DNA of 52,061 bases from a candidate division KSB1 bacterium. Its GTDB lineage: Bacteria > Zhuqueibacterota > JdFR-76 > DREG01. This document shows positions 8,177 to 17,061 of the stretch, piece after piece. Numbering within the stretch: position 1 is the stretch's first letter; each line of letters starts with the position of its first letter. The position numbers were made by a program, and so were the translations under genes. Below the pieces are notes generated by a model. That model had not been told where the DNA came from, did not search any database, and worked only from the letters and a program-made list of their open reading frames with translations. The stretch covers positions 1 through 52,061 of the forward strand of contig JADFJB010000014.1 of assembly GCA_022566355.1 (NCBI GenBank), in the 5' to 3' direction.

Positions 8177-9414
8177 TATTCATTTCCCACCGGGTTTAGT
8201 ACTTTACCCATGAAGAGAATAGTCTGTGAACGGTTTTCATGAATGAAGAAAAGAAACGGCCGGTCAATCCTCATCGTAAATCCTCCACCCCCAATTGAAG
8301 TAACCCCGATTATAACAGATGTAACTGCTGCCGCTTCGGTGCCTTCTTCGTTGACTTCCACAAAGGTTTTGTGTAGTACATCACTGATGAATAAATCTTT
8401 ATCGCTGTTGATTTTGGAAAAATCCGCGTTTAAAGGTTCGAATGCTACGCTCATGCCCATCATTTTTAAAATTTCTTTTAATGAAAATTTTAACTCCATG
8501 GAAAATGTTGGCAGTTGGATCGTACCATTTTCGGGGATAAGTGAATTTTGCCAATCCTGCCAATTGGATTCATTGATTTGATTCATTACAGCATTTAAAT
8601 CATTTTCCTGAGTTGGTAAAATCAGCATCATGCTGAAATCACCATCACCGTACGGCAGGTTAATGGCCTGAAATTCCTGGTTTTCAAAATAATCGAATTC
8701 CCCTTCCTGTTTCATCATTTGGACTGCAACAGTAGAACCGTCAGTTTTTGTGAAAATGTCATCAGTCGTTAAATCTTTATCGAATTCATAAGTCCAGTTC
8801 CCTTTGAAATAGATCGCATTGATGAGGAACATGACATCCTCATCCTTTATTTGCTCGACGATTTTTTCTATCTTTCCTGATGTTTTATCTTTTACCCACT
8901 GGTTGATGGTGTCCGGTGCCAGCGGATCGTTAAAATTCAACTTTTGTACCAAGGCATCAAAAAATGATTGGTTCACATCGATAAAATCATTTTCAACAGC
9001 AAACTCTTGTCTATACCAAATGGAATTGGCGAGCGTAAATTTTACTTTCGCATCCAAATGTGATAATAGATCGATCAGGGATTTATAGGTCTCATTGATT
9101 TGAACTTGCGATAATCCGTTTAATTGCAGGGTTTCTTTCATGGCATCAAACGTGGCGCCATTTGCACCATTGAGTGTCATTCCCAAAGCCATAGAGACAC
9201 TCAGCGGAGAAATGAAGATGTTTTGCTTTGGATCGGATTTATTGATTTCCTTAAAAAGATTGAAGCCAAATTTATTACCGGACTGAGCAAGCTGCTTCTC
9301 CAGTTGTGTTGCATCTCGCTTAATTTGAAAATCAACCGGATCAAAGATTTTATCTGCACATTTGATCAGGAGTATTGCTAAAATGGTTACTATTAGAGTC
9401 GATCGTTGTATCAT
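8176..9414 (-). CDS. Bacterial serpin (serine protease inhibitor), probable lipoprotein
   Basis: A 412-residue protein with a complete serpin fold. After a short signal sequence with Cys19 (LIKC, an imperfect lipobox) come the conserved blocks NIFISPLSVSMALGM, LINAIYFKGNW and the signature region RPFLFFI. The reactive-centre hinge EEGTEAAAVT (about 356-365) has the small residues needed for loop insertion, so it should be inhibitory. Counting from Gly358 as P15 predicts P1-P1' as Thr372-Ser373, in a V-I-I-G-V-T/S-I-G context. That might suit elastase- or subtilisin-like proteases; this is an inference. A strong GGAGGG ribosome site precedes the ATG. Neighbours are envelope genes, so a cell-surface protease shield is plausible. 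Confidence 0.95.
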   Translation of the reverse strand: MIQRSTLIVTILAILLIKCADKIFDPVDFQIKRDATQLEKQLAQSGNKFGFNLFKEINKSDPKQNIFISPLSVSMALGMTLNGANGATFDAMKETLQLNGLSQVQINETYKSLIDLLSHLDAKVKFTLANSIWYRQEFAVENDFIDVNQSFFDALVQKLNFNDPLAPDTINQWVKDKTSGKIEKIVEQIKDEDVMFLINAIYFKGNWTYEFDKDLTTDDIFTKTDGSTVAVQMMKQEGEFDYFENQEFQAINLPYGDGDFSMMLILPTQENDLNAVMNQINESNWQDWQNSLIPENGTIQLPTFSMELKFSLKEILKMMGMSVAFEPLNADFSKINSDKDLFISDVLHKTFVEVNEEGTEAAAVTSVIIGVTSIGGGGFTMRIDRPFLFFIHENRSQTILFMGKVLNPVGNE

Positions 9415-9469
9415 TTTTTACCCTCCAGGTAATTCATCTTATTAATTCCTCTGCTCTTAATTCTTTGGT

Positions 9470-10534
9470 CTAATGCACCAATTTTTTACTACGCCTCATT
9501 CTAAAAAGTCCATATGCCAACAACATTAACCCAATAAGATTAAGACCACTGGCGCGATAACGGATCTCTCGAAATTCTCTTCTGTCATTAGAAATAGTGA
9601 TGTCCATATCTTGCTGCATTTCGGACTTTGTAAATGTTTTCCGCAATTTTGTAACAAAGACACCGGGTGGAATAAACTCCGAGAAAGCTGGGTAAATTTC
9701 AGCGATTGCCTCTGCCTCATCTGCATCGATCAGGTTGGCATATTCAACTTTAGCTCCAGGAAAGCGCATAGGATGTGGACCAATCGTGTAAACTAGAACC
9801 TCCATACGTTCCTTAGTACTGATTGAGGATATTTTCAACGGGTAAGTCAATTTATCGTTGTTGAAAGCAAAAGTGATCTTTGCAGGCGAAGTTGTTGCGT
9901 TCCACCACTGATTGACGTGCTGCGGTACTTGTGAAGTATCGAGCTTCATGGCAACAAAAAACCAGTTCTTTGTTATGTATTCCTCCAAAAGCTGTGAATG
10001 GGATGGATTAAATCTGTAATTGTTTTCATCAAGCCACTGAACCAGGTCATCAGCATTTGTTGCTTGTAAAACCACTGCCTGGAAAGTGCCAACGATTTGC
10101 TCATAGATTACAGTGACTCCAGATTTACTTGCTTCTGCGATTGCGCCATCGGCCAAGGATGCGAAAGATTGATCAGGGGAATTAAATATTTGGTTACTTT
10201 CATTACAGGCGCAGCTTTGACTGCTTTGTCTTACCAGGGGTTGGGTCATAAAACTGGCTTCAGAAAAAATCATAGAACTGACTGTTGCAAGTTTTGGTTC
10301 AGCCGGCACCGGCACAAAAATGCCAAAATCCCGGGCGTTTCCCTCGAAATGAACTTGCGGAATTAGCGAGACTTCATTGTCGCCAATGATTATAATATTC
10401 CTTTGCTCAACGCCAAAAATATCTCGACCATTTTGTGGAAAAATGACGCAGTAGCTATCGCCATCGTCGTAGGAAACAGCCATTAATAGGAATAGGCCCA
10501 TAGATAAAAATAATGAGTTAAACAATGTCTTCAT
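9470..10534 (-). CDS. DUF2330 family membrane-anchored exported protein
   Basis: A 354-residue protein that fits DUF2330: an N-terminal signal peptide, an early Cys-containing segment (DSYCVIFPQNGRDIFGVEQRN), the IPQVHFEG..FGIFVPVPAEP block, a Cys-rich SCAC insertion, and a predicted C-terminal membrane helix (NLIGLMLLAYGLF) followed by a basic tail. The function of the family is unknown. The start is placed at the ATG at 10534 because it has AGGAG 7 bases upstream and leads directly into the signal peptide; an ATG nine codons earlier lacks this. It lies in a run of envelope genes with spacers of 39 and 55 bases. Confidence 0.8.
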   Translation of the reverse strand: MKTLFNSLFLSMGLFLLMAVSYDDGDSYCVIFPQNGRDIFGVEQRNIIIIGDNEVSLIPQVHFEGNARDFGIFVPVPAEPKLATVSSMIFSEASFMTQPLVRQSSQSCACNESNQIFNSPDQSFASLADGAIAEASKSGVTVIYEQIVGTFQAVVLQATNADDLVQWLDENNYRFNPSHSQLLEEYITKNWFFVAMKLDTSQVPQHVNQWWNATTSPAKITFAFNNDKLTYPLKISSISTKERMEVLVYTIGPHPMRFPGAKVEYANLIDADEAEAIAEIYPAFSEFIPPGVFVTKLRKTFTKSEMQQDMDITISNDRREFREIRYRASGLNLIGLMLLAYGLFRMRRSKKLVH

Positions 10535-10573
10535 GATTTTTCTCCTGAATAAAATGATCATAAATTTATTGAT

Positions 10574-11176
10574 TTATTTTACGAATAGATAAGCTAAGCC
10601 AAACAAAAGGTTGGCGCCGGAGAGGTTCAAACGATAACGGTTTTTACTTTCCTTAAAGGTGATCTCTTGGAATTGGTAGCTGGCTTCGGCGACAAAGGCT
10701 ATTTTATTGGAAAGTCGAATATTGGGTGAAATGGATAGGTGCATCCCAATGGCTCCCCCGTGACTGGCTTTTATTCCAGTAATTTTTTCACGACCAAACA
10801 AATAGTCGATGCCGGCGCCAAAGTACAATTTTGGATTACCGGCAGATTTGGGACTGGTTTCCAGTGTAAAGGAAAAGCCGCCAAGCGTCAGTTTGCCTGC
10901 GTCTCCAGCATCGAAATCCCTGGACCTGTAAAATGGATCGCCTTTCAAGCCAAAATAATTTCCTGAAAATTTTAACCTGCCATGCTCGCCAATGGGAGAT
11001 GTAAAGACAATTTTTCCGATAATACCATCGCCATAAATATTCTGCATCTCATCTTCGATAGGCGAATAAACTCCTGTCAGAAAATGAAGCTGCCATCGGT
11101 CCTCTGTTTGGCCTAATAAAGAAGCTGGTCCGAATATAACAAAAAATAGGATTAGTTGAGTAAATTTGGTTTGCAT
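10574..11176 (-). CDS. Putative outer-membrane beta-barrel (OmpA-like fold)
   Basis: A 200-residue exported protein. The signal peptide ends ASLLGQ. The mature chain reads as an eight-strand-type small barrel: repeated Gly/aromatic strands (KLYFGAGIDYLFG, AFVAEASYQFQE, ANLLFGLAYLFVK) and a C-terminal strand near the last residue. There is no OmpA peptidoglycan-binding domain. A GAGAGG ribosome site lies 6 bases upstream of the ATG. It probably shares a transcript with the lipoprotein gene 34 bases upstream and the DUF2330 gene downstream. Confidence 0.75.
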   Translation of the reverse strand: MQTKFTQLILFFVIFGPASLLGQTEDRWQLHFLTGVYSPIEDEMQNIYGDGIIGKIVFTSPIGEHGRLKFSGNYFGLKGDPFYRSRDFDAGDAGKLTLGGFSFTLETSPKSAGNPKLYFGAGIDYLFGREKITGIKASHGGAIGMHLSISPNIRLSNKIAFVAEASYQFQEITFKESKNRYRLNLSGANLLFGLAYLFVK

Positions 11177-11210
11177 TGAAATCCTCTCGATAAATTGTTG
11201 TTAACGAACC

Positions 11211-11651
11211 TCATTTTTTGGTAGCGACAAACGTTCCTTGATTTGTGGGTCCAATAAAAGTAATCCACGACCATTGCCCGGATATAGACTTGTTTTCGAT
11301 TCTTCCGTGTAATATGACATTATGATCCGCATAGCCCGGATGTAAATTAATAGAGATAGTATCACCTTGAACCCAACCTTCTAATTGACCCTCACCTACC
11401 TGGGCGCCCATCTCCAATGAATCGTTCTCACTGAAAAACTCCCATTTACCCAGAAGATCAGGTGAATCCTTGAAATTAATTGTAAAAAGACCGGAAACCC
11501 CCAGTTTGCCGTCGTTATCCAAAGCTTCATAGTGATATTTTGCTTCGTATGATGGAGATATATTTAAATCACGGCACGAAAATTGAGTAAGTCCGAAAGC
11601 CAGTAATATGAGGTAAAGCTTATTGTTATGAAATACTTTTGCTAATGACAT
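11211..11651 (-). CDS. Lipoprotein of unknown function
   Basis: A 146-residue exported protein with signal peptide and lipobox TQFSC (Cys26). The mature part is beta-rich and ends in a GQWSWITF..NQGTFVATKK pattern, which suggests a small beta-sandwich or calycin-like fold. The family was not recognised. A GGAG site precedes the ATG. It is the first gene of the five-gene envelope run (lipoprotein, barrel, DUF2330, serpin, DUF6174) and faces the divergent GxGYxYP gene across a 408-base spacer. Confidence 0.7.
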   Translation of the reverse strand: MSLAKVFHNNKLYLILLAFGLTQFSCRDLNISPSYEAKYHYEALDNDGKLGVSGLFTINFKDSPDLLGKWEFFSENDSLEMGAQVGEGQLEGWVQGDTISINLHPGYADHNVILHGRIENKSISGQWSWITFIGPTNQGTFVATKK

Positions 11652-12059
11652 TTTTTCTCCGTTTTAATTTAAAGATGTTACTTCTTTGGACAACAATGAT
11701 GCCAGAAAAGATCGAGTAGAAAAAGTGTTTAAAGTGAAAAAATAAAATATGCGTATAAAAGTCTGTATTTTAATTAGTTACATTGATATGATAATTTATT
11801 TTCAATGAAATATAATGAATGAAATTGTTGTGAGAAGATTTATTATTTTTATCAGGATTTTGAAAGTATTATCAGATTTCTGATAGTGATGCTGGATGGA
11901 ATTGTAATAGCGATGAAATTTGACATTCCATGAATCATAAAGACGGGGACAATTCTGATGTCGATTTCCTCACAAGGTGAATGAAACAAATCTATGAAAT
12001 TTCAATAAGGATTCTTATATTGATATTCGAAGGATATTTTGAATTAGGAAGGATGTTTT
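11652..12059. other. AT-rich divergent intergenic region
   Basis: 408 bases separate two divergent transcription units. The spacer is AT-rich, codes for nothing that I can support, and should hold promoters for both sides. The one clear element is a perfect palindrome at 11870-11885. I could not place a confident -10/-35 pair. Confidence 0.5.
11870..11885. promoter_or_regulatory. Perfect 16-bp palindrome, possible operator
   Basis: TATCAGATTTCTGATA is a perfect inverted repeat (7-bp arms, 2-bp centre) about midway in the divergent spacer. A related half-site (ATCAGGATTTTGA) lies about 20 bases to the left. The symmetry and position suit a dimeric regulator of one or both flanking units; no regulator is identified. 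Confidence 0.35.
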
Positions 12060-14108
12060 ATGAACCGCGGTAAGATAATGATTTTTTCAATGATTCTGAT
12101 CGGCGTTTTCTCAAATTCTTTACACGCATCCGATCATTCGGCATTCAACAACACCTGGGAGCTCATCAAACCCATGAGTCTCAATATCGATCTTGAACTG
12201 AAGATCTCTGTGGGAGCCCAAAGTATAACAATTATTCACAACTGGCAAGGGCTAATTGATTCAATCCATGTCACTACGGATGGCAAACCCAATCGTGTAC
12301 CTGTTCTAATCACGTCGACTCCAACAACACTTTATTCGGCAATGCATATGGTACCGGGTAGCGATCGCATTATCACTGCTACCTGGGAGGATGGCGGCAA
12401 TATGTTAGTAATGAAGCAGAAATATCCTGTTGAGATTTCACAGGGAACTGCAATATTGAACGAAACTCATACTTTTAAAATATCGAAAAATAATACATTC
12501 CTCACATATACAATAAATCGTGATTCCCGTCCCGACCAACCAACTGCAAAATATGTCTTTAAAATTAAGGGAAGCCTCAGGGCTTATGGTATGGAATTGG
12601 AGGACAATTGGGAAGTCAAGGGCGATCTGCAACGACAAGCATTGCTGATTAGCTTACAGGGATTGGTCAATCGAAACGCTGCAAATCTCTATTTTGTCTA
12701 TCCTGAAACCTGGCAGTTTAACTACAGCAGGCAGCTTTATGAATGGTATGAAGAAGATCGTGGTTATACTTTTGACATGCTTAACTCGCCGAATGAGGCC
12801 CTGACCGTTTTCCGAGATTACATTAAAGGTTATGTGGTCTGGGACAAGAATGTGCGCACTTCGCTGATTGTAGCCTATACTGTGGCTGGTCTCGAAGACG
12901 CGGTGGTGGTGAGCGAAGACCAGATCGAAATGCTCGATTCATTGGGATTTACCAGGATTGAAGATTTTCGTGGTAAATTTACTGGCAAAAATGACGCCGA
13001 AATCTATAAATGGGCGAAAGACAAATATTGGGAACGATGCAGCCGTAAATTTATAATCTGGCTTGGCGGCAGTTCCGGTAAGATACTTCATCCGGGGGTT
13101 GCAGATTGGGGTGTGGCCAACCGGGTCTTTTTTCAGGATCTATCCACAAATCCTGTTGACACTACCGAGTACAACTTGGCTAAAGAGTTGCTTGGTGACA
13201 TGAATGCAAATGCCCTGGTGATGGGTTGGCATTCCTACGCTAAAGACCTTGAGAGGCAACACATCACCCTCTGCTCCAGTTTCGGTTTGCCGGTACTGGG
13301 GCTGCACAGTAATCCGAATATCAGTTTCGAGAATAAAATTGGATTTTCCGAAGGATTTGAATTCAAAAACAACCACAATATTGACTCTACTAAAATCTAC
13401 AAACCGGAAAAGAAAGTCTATGTTGCCTGTATCCAGACCGATGGCATAGGGATTGGGGCCTGGCTGAAGCCAGGTCGCGGTGAGATTCCATATGCTTGGG
13501 AAACATTGATGAACTATAATTGGCTGGCTCCAAGCCTGCTTGAGTTTTTCTACAGTACTGCCACCCCTAATGATTATTTTATTGGTGCCATTTCCGGTCC
13601 GGGGTATATGTACCCCAAATCGGTTCCAAAGGCAAAACTACCCGGTTTAATCCGGCGGGCGGATTCACTTATGCAGCGTCTGGATTTACGGGTATTTGAT
13701 ATCATGGATTATTCTGTTAACGGGCGTGTGTCGGAGTTTGCCGACCTAACTCTTTCGGTTATCGAGGCATATTTTGAAAACATGCCCACCGCCATAGGTT
13801 TCGTCAATGGTTATATACCGGCCAACACTTATTATAATAAGGATAGCCGACCGATGATTTCATTCGAATATTATTTATCACCCGAGGTATCTAAACAAGA
13901 AGCGGTTGCAGATATAATTGAACTAGCAAATCTGAACAAAATACGTCCATACTTCTTGCTCATGCACATCCGGGAAAGCAGCAATATATCCCATGTAAAA
14001 TCGATTCTCGAGCAACTTCCAGACGATTTTGAAGTGATTCCCCTGGATATATTCATTAAAATGGCCGGCGAGAACCCGACTTTTATTAAGAGGTATATTG
14101 ATAGATAA
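12060..14108 (+). CDS. GxGYxYP domain protein (putative glycoside hydrolase)
   Basis: A 682-residue exported protein, signal peptide ending SLHAS. After an N-terminal beta-rich region of about 170 residues comes RQALLISLQGLVNRNAANLYFVYP, typical of the GxGYxYP N-terminal domain. The name-giving motif G-P-G-Y-M-Y-P follows in FIGAISGPGYMYP, and then a TIM-barrel-like C-terminal part. The family is thought to be carbohydrate-active but its substrate is unknown. The start has AGGAAGGA upstream. It is transcribed divergently from the envelope run and is followed by isocitrate lyase on the same strand, with a 265-base gap that argues for separate promoters. Confidence 0.9.
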   Translation: MNRGKIMIFSMILIGVFSNSLHASDHSAFNNTWELIKPMSLNIDLELKISVGAQSITIIHNWQGLIDSIHVTTDGKPNRVPVLITSTPTTLYSAMHMVPGSDRIITATWEDGGNMLVMKQKYPVEISQGTAILNETHTFKISKNNTFLTYTINRDSRPDQPTAKYVFKIKGSLRAYGMELEDNWEVKGDLQRQALLISLQGLVNRNAANLYFVYPETWQFNYSRQLYEWYEEDRGYTFDMLNSPNEALTVFRDYIKGYVVWDKNVRTSLIVAYTVAGLEDAVVVSEDQIEMLDSLGFTRIEDFRGKFTGKNDAEIYKWAKDKYWERCSRKFIIWLGGSSGKILHPGVADWGVANRVFFQDLSTNPVDTTEYNLAKELLGDMNANALVMGWHSYAKDLERQHITLCSSFGLPVLGLHSNPNISFENKIGFSEGFEFKNNHNIDSTKIYKPEKKVYVACIQTDGIGIGAWLKPGRGEIPYAWETLMNYNWLAPSLLEFFYSTATPNDYFIGAISGPGYMYPKSVPKAKLPGLIRRADSLMQRLDLRVFDIMDYSVNGRVSEFADLTLSVIEAYFENMPTAIGFVNGYIPANTYYNKDSRPMISFEYYLSPEVSKQEAVADIIELANLNKIRPYFLLMHIRESSNISHVKSILEQLPDDFEVIPLDIFIKMAGENPTFIKRYIDR

Positions 14109-14373
14109 TCGTAAGAAGTAGAGTATGGGGAGATGAAGCAAACTCTAGGGTTGTAAAGTTTCGGGGGTTATTTATAGAATTTATTTATTGCGAATAGATG
14201 AAGTATTAATTGCATCCCATCAACTTTTTGCTGAGCTGGAAGTTGACTGTACGAAATGTAAATAACAAAAAATATTATGCTTTTATACCATTCGCCCGAA
14301 TAATTATTAACAAATAAACTTATCCAGCAATCCTAAAAGTTAAGATGAAATAAGCAGCCAAAAGGAGAACCCA

Positions 14374-16659
14374 ATGGAAAGATTTGAGCAAGACGTATTG
14401 GAAACCAAGGAGTGGTTTTCATCTTCCCGTTTTAGAGAGATTACCCGTCTCTATTCCTCACGACAGGTGGTTGAACAGCAGGGCACAATACGGAGAGAGT
14501 ACTCCATCGCTAAAAATGCTGCAAAAGAATTTTATGAATTATTGAGAGAGCTATTTGCTAAACGGGAATCGATAACGACTTTTGGTCCTTATTCTCCGGG
14601 GCAGGCTGTAATGATGAAACGGACCGGGATCACAGGAATCTATTTAGGTGGCTGGGCGACTTCGGCAAAAGGATCCATCACTGAAGACCAGGGCGCCGAT
14701 TTAGCCAGTTACCCGTTGAGCCAGGTACCGGATGATGCTGCAACAATCGTCCGGGCACTACTTTCTGCTGACAAGAATCAGCAATTTGCCAGGGCCAGGA
14801 TGACTGAAGAAGAACGCAAAAAAACACCTGAAATCGATTACCGCCCTTTCATCATTGCCGATGCGGATACCGGGCACGGTGGCGACGCCCATGTTAGAAA
14901 CCTGATTCGCAGGTTCGTTGAGGTGGGTGTTACGGGATACCATATTGAGGATCAACGGCCGGGTGCAAAAAAATGTGGCCACCAGGGCGGCAAAGTTCTG
15001 GTGCCGGTGGATGAACAAATCAAACGGCTGAATGCCGCCAGGTTTCAGCTGGATATCATGAAGGTGCCGGGAATTATCGTAGCGCGAACTGATGCCGAAT
15101 CAGCTACTTTGTTGGAAACCAACGCAGATGAACGCGATTTTCCTTTTATATTTGGCGCTACAAATACTAACATTCCAAGTTATAAAAATTGTTATCTTGC
15201 TATTTTAAAGAGATGTTATGAAAAAGGCCTCGAAGACGTGAATGGCCATCTGCTCTATAAAATATCCGTCACTGATTACGATGCTGCATCCAAGTGGTTC
15301 AAAAAAGCAGGTATATTATCGGATATCGATGAGAAAATTGTTGCCCAGGTTAACGGAAGTGAGAAGAATCTTGAAAAGACCTTAAATGAAATTACCACAA
15401 AGTTTTTTGAAGCTTGGGAAGCAGATGCCGGAATTAAGACTTTTGGTGAAGCTGTGGCCGATTCAATGGAATTTCATATTGAAGAAGGCTCTGAATTTAA
15501 AATGACAGTTGAAGAATGGCTGGATTTTGCAAATCATGCATCATTTACTGAGGCAAAGAGAAAAGCCAAATCGATTGGTGTGAATGTATCCTGGGATTGC
15601 GAATTGTCACGAACACCCGAGGGTTATTATCAAATTCGGAGTGGAATTAATTATTCAATTGCAAAGTCACTTGCCGTTGCTCCTTTCGCAGACATCCTTT
15701 GGATGGAAACCAAAACAGCGGATCTCGCAGACGCCAAAACATTCGCGAATGCCATCCATGCAAGATACCCGGATAAAATGCTGGCGTACAACTTGTCTCC
15801 TTCATTTAACTGGGATACCACCGGCATGACCGACGGGGAAATGATGGAATTTCCCAAACAGTTGGGAAAAATGGGGTTTGTCTTTAATTTTATTACCTAT
15901 GGCGGTCATCAAATCGATGGATTGGCGTCAGAAGAATTTGCCACAGCCTTACTGCAAAATGGTATGCTGGCGCTTGCAAATATCCAACGGAAATTGCGAT
16001 TGCTGGAATCTCCTTATAGAACGCCGCAAACGCTTGTCGGTGGCGCTCGTTTGGATGGCGCATTAACGGCTTCATCCGGCCGTACGGCCACAACCAAAGC
16101 TATGAGCAAAGGTTCAACACAGTTTCAGCACCTGGTCCAAACCGAGGTGCCACCCAAGCTGTTGGAGAGCTGGCTGGAAATCTGGGCCAAACAATATGAT
16201 ATTGTGAGCACCCTGCATGTGAAACTACGACCGGCACTGGCAGGATCTGAACTCTTGGAAATCAGTGTGTTTGATGATTATGACAACAAGATTGCAAATG
16301 TAGTCTTTGCTGCCATCCTGGACCGTAGGGGCAAACATATCTTGTCCATTAGAGATCAGAACACACTCAACGCCGATTTTCGCAAGAAACGATTCATGAC
16401 TCTGATCCAGCTATTCCTAATTCACCGCTATAAGAGTAATTGTGTTCATTATGTTACTCCTACCGACGATAACAAAAAACAAACCCGGGGCATGAAAAAA
16501 TTGGGTATCTTTGACGAGGTAAATACTGAAATCGGTGATATCATTGTCGCTTCGGTAAACAGCAAACGAGTGAAGGAGTTGCTGAATCCAGATGAAGTGC
16601 AGTTGAAAAATCTCATCTACAAAAAAGTAACAAACGGAAAGTTAGTGGGTGTAGAATAG
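14374..16659 (+). CDS. aceA: Isocitrate lyase, long (AceA2-like) form
   Basis: A 761-residue isocitrate lyase that cleaves isocitrate to glyoxylate and succinate in the glyoxylate shunt. The catalytic signature KKCGH is at residues 199-203 with active-site Cys201. The metal/substrate segment ADADTGHGG is at 162-170, and the substrate-binding NLSPSFNW is near 480. Its length matches the roughly 760-residue class represented by mycobacterial ICL2 rather than the roughly 430-residue bacterial class: it has the extra insertion and a C-terminal domain of about 150 residues. An AAGGAG ribosome site precedes the ATG. The fadN/fadA pair in this window would supply acetyl-CoA. No malate synthase is in the window. 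Confidence 0.95.
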   Translation: MERFEQDVLETKEWFSSSRFREITRLYSSRQVVEQQGTIRREYSIAKNAAKEFYELLRELFAKRESITTFGPYSPGQAVMMKRTGITGIYLGGWATSAKGSITEDQGADLASYPLSQVPDDAATIVRALLSADKNQQFARARMTEEERKKTPEIDYRPFIIADADTGHGGDAHVRNLIRRFVEVGVTGYHIEDQRPGAKKCGHQGGKVLVPVDEQIKRLNAARFQLDIMKVPGIIVARTDAESATLLETNADERDFPFIFGATNTNIPSYKNCYLAILKRCYEKGLEDVNGHLLYKISVTDYDAASKWFKKAGILSDIDEKIVAQVNGSEKNLEKTLNEITTKFFEAWEADAGIKTFGEAVADSMEFHIEEGSEFKMTVEEWLDFANHASFTEAKRKAKSIGVNVSWDCELSRTPEGYYQIRSGINYSIAKSLAVAPFADILWMETKTADLADAKTFANAIHARYPDKMLAYNLSPSFNWDTTGMTDGEMMEFPKQLGKMGFVFNFITYGGHQIDGLASEEFATALLQNGMLALANIQRKLRLLESPYRTPQTLVGGARLDGALTASSGRTATTKAMSKGSTQFQHLVQTEVPPKLLESWLEIWAKQYDIVSTLHVKLRPALAGSELLEISVFDDYDNKIANVVFAAILDRRGKHILSIRDQNTLNADFRKKRFMTLIQLFLIHRYKSNCVHYVTPTDDNKKQTRGMKKLGIFDEVNTEIGDIIVASVNSKRVKELLNPDEVQLKNLIYKKVTNGKLVGVE

Positions 16660-16686
16660 TTGGATCTGTTATATAATTGATCTTTG

Positions 16687-16722
16687 ACTGGCTCAATCGC
16701 TTTTAGTGATTGAGCCAGTTTT
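16687..16722 (+). terminator. Rho-independent terminator of aceA
   Basis: ACTGGCTCAATC pairs perfectly with GATTGAGCCAGT across a 9-base spacer, giving a 12-bp stem followed by TTTT. It lies 28 bases after the aceA stop. Confidence 0.9.
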
Positions 16723-16769
16723 GTATTATCATTTCAAAATGTGAGCTATTTTATCTTTATCTTTTAATA

Positions 16770-16964
16770 TTAGATAATTAAGTCTAAGAATGAATTATCA
16801 GTTATTTTTACTCGCTTCCTAGAAAACGGTGGTACAAGACTATTTTCCCAACTTAGAAAACCATTATTGCGTAATTCTTCCGACAGTTTCTTTCCTTTTT
16901 CCAATTGCTCAAAATCAACCTGTGGTTTTTTTATGATTTCATCAATTGAAATTTGCTGTGACAT
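16770..16964 (-). CDS. Small protein of unknown function (64 aa)
   Basis: A 64-residue polar protein starting MSQQISIDEIIKKP and ending SFLDLII. The start is set by a strong AAGGAG 5 bases upstream of the ATG at 16964; a longer in-frame opening to 17057 has no such site. There is no signal peptide or membrane helix. The helical, charged sequence could be an antitoxin or other small regulator, but no family was recognised. It is about 100 bases downstream of the GHL10 gene on the same strand and faces the aceA terminator. Confidence 0.5.
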   Translation of the reverse strand: MSQQISIDEIIKKPQVDFEQLEKGKKLSEELRNNGFLSWENSLVPPFSRKRVKITDNSFLDLII

Positions 16965-17061
16965 AATCTCTCCTTTTGATTTTTTACATAAACGGCTCTC
17001 GAACAACTCATCTACATAAATTTTAAGCTGAAAAGGTTTAAAATTATCTAATCCCAATTTC

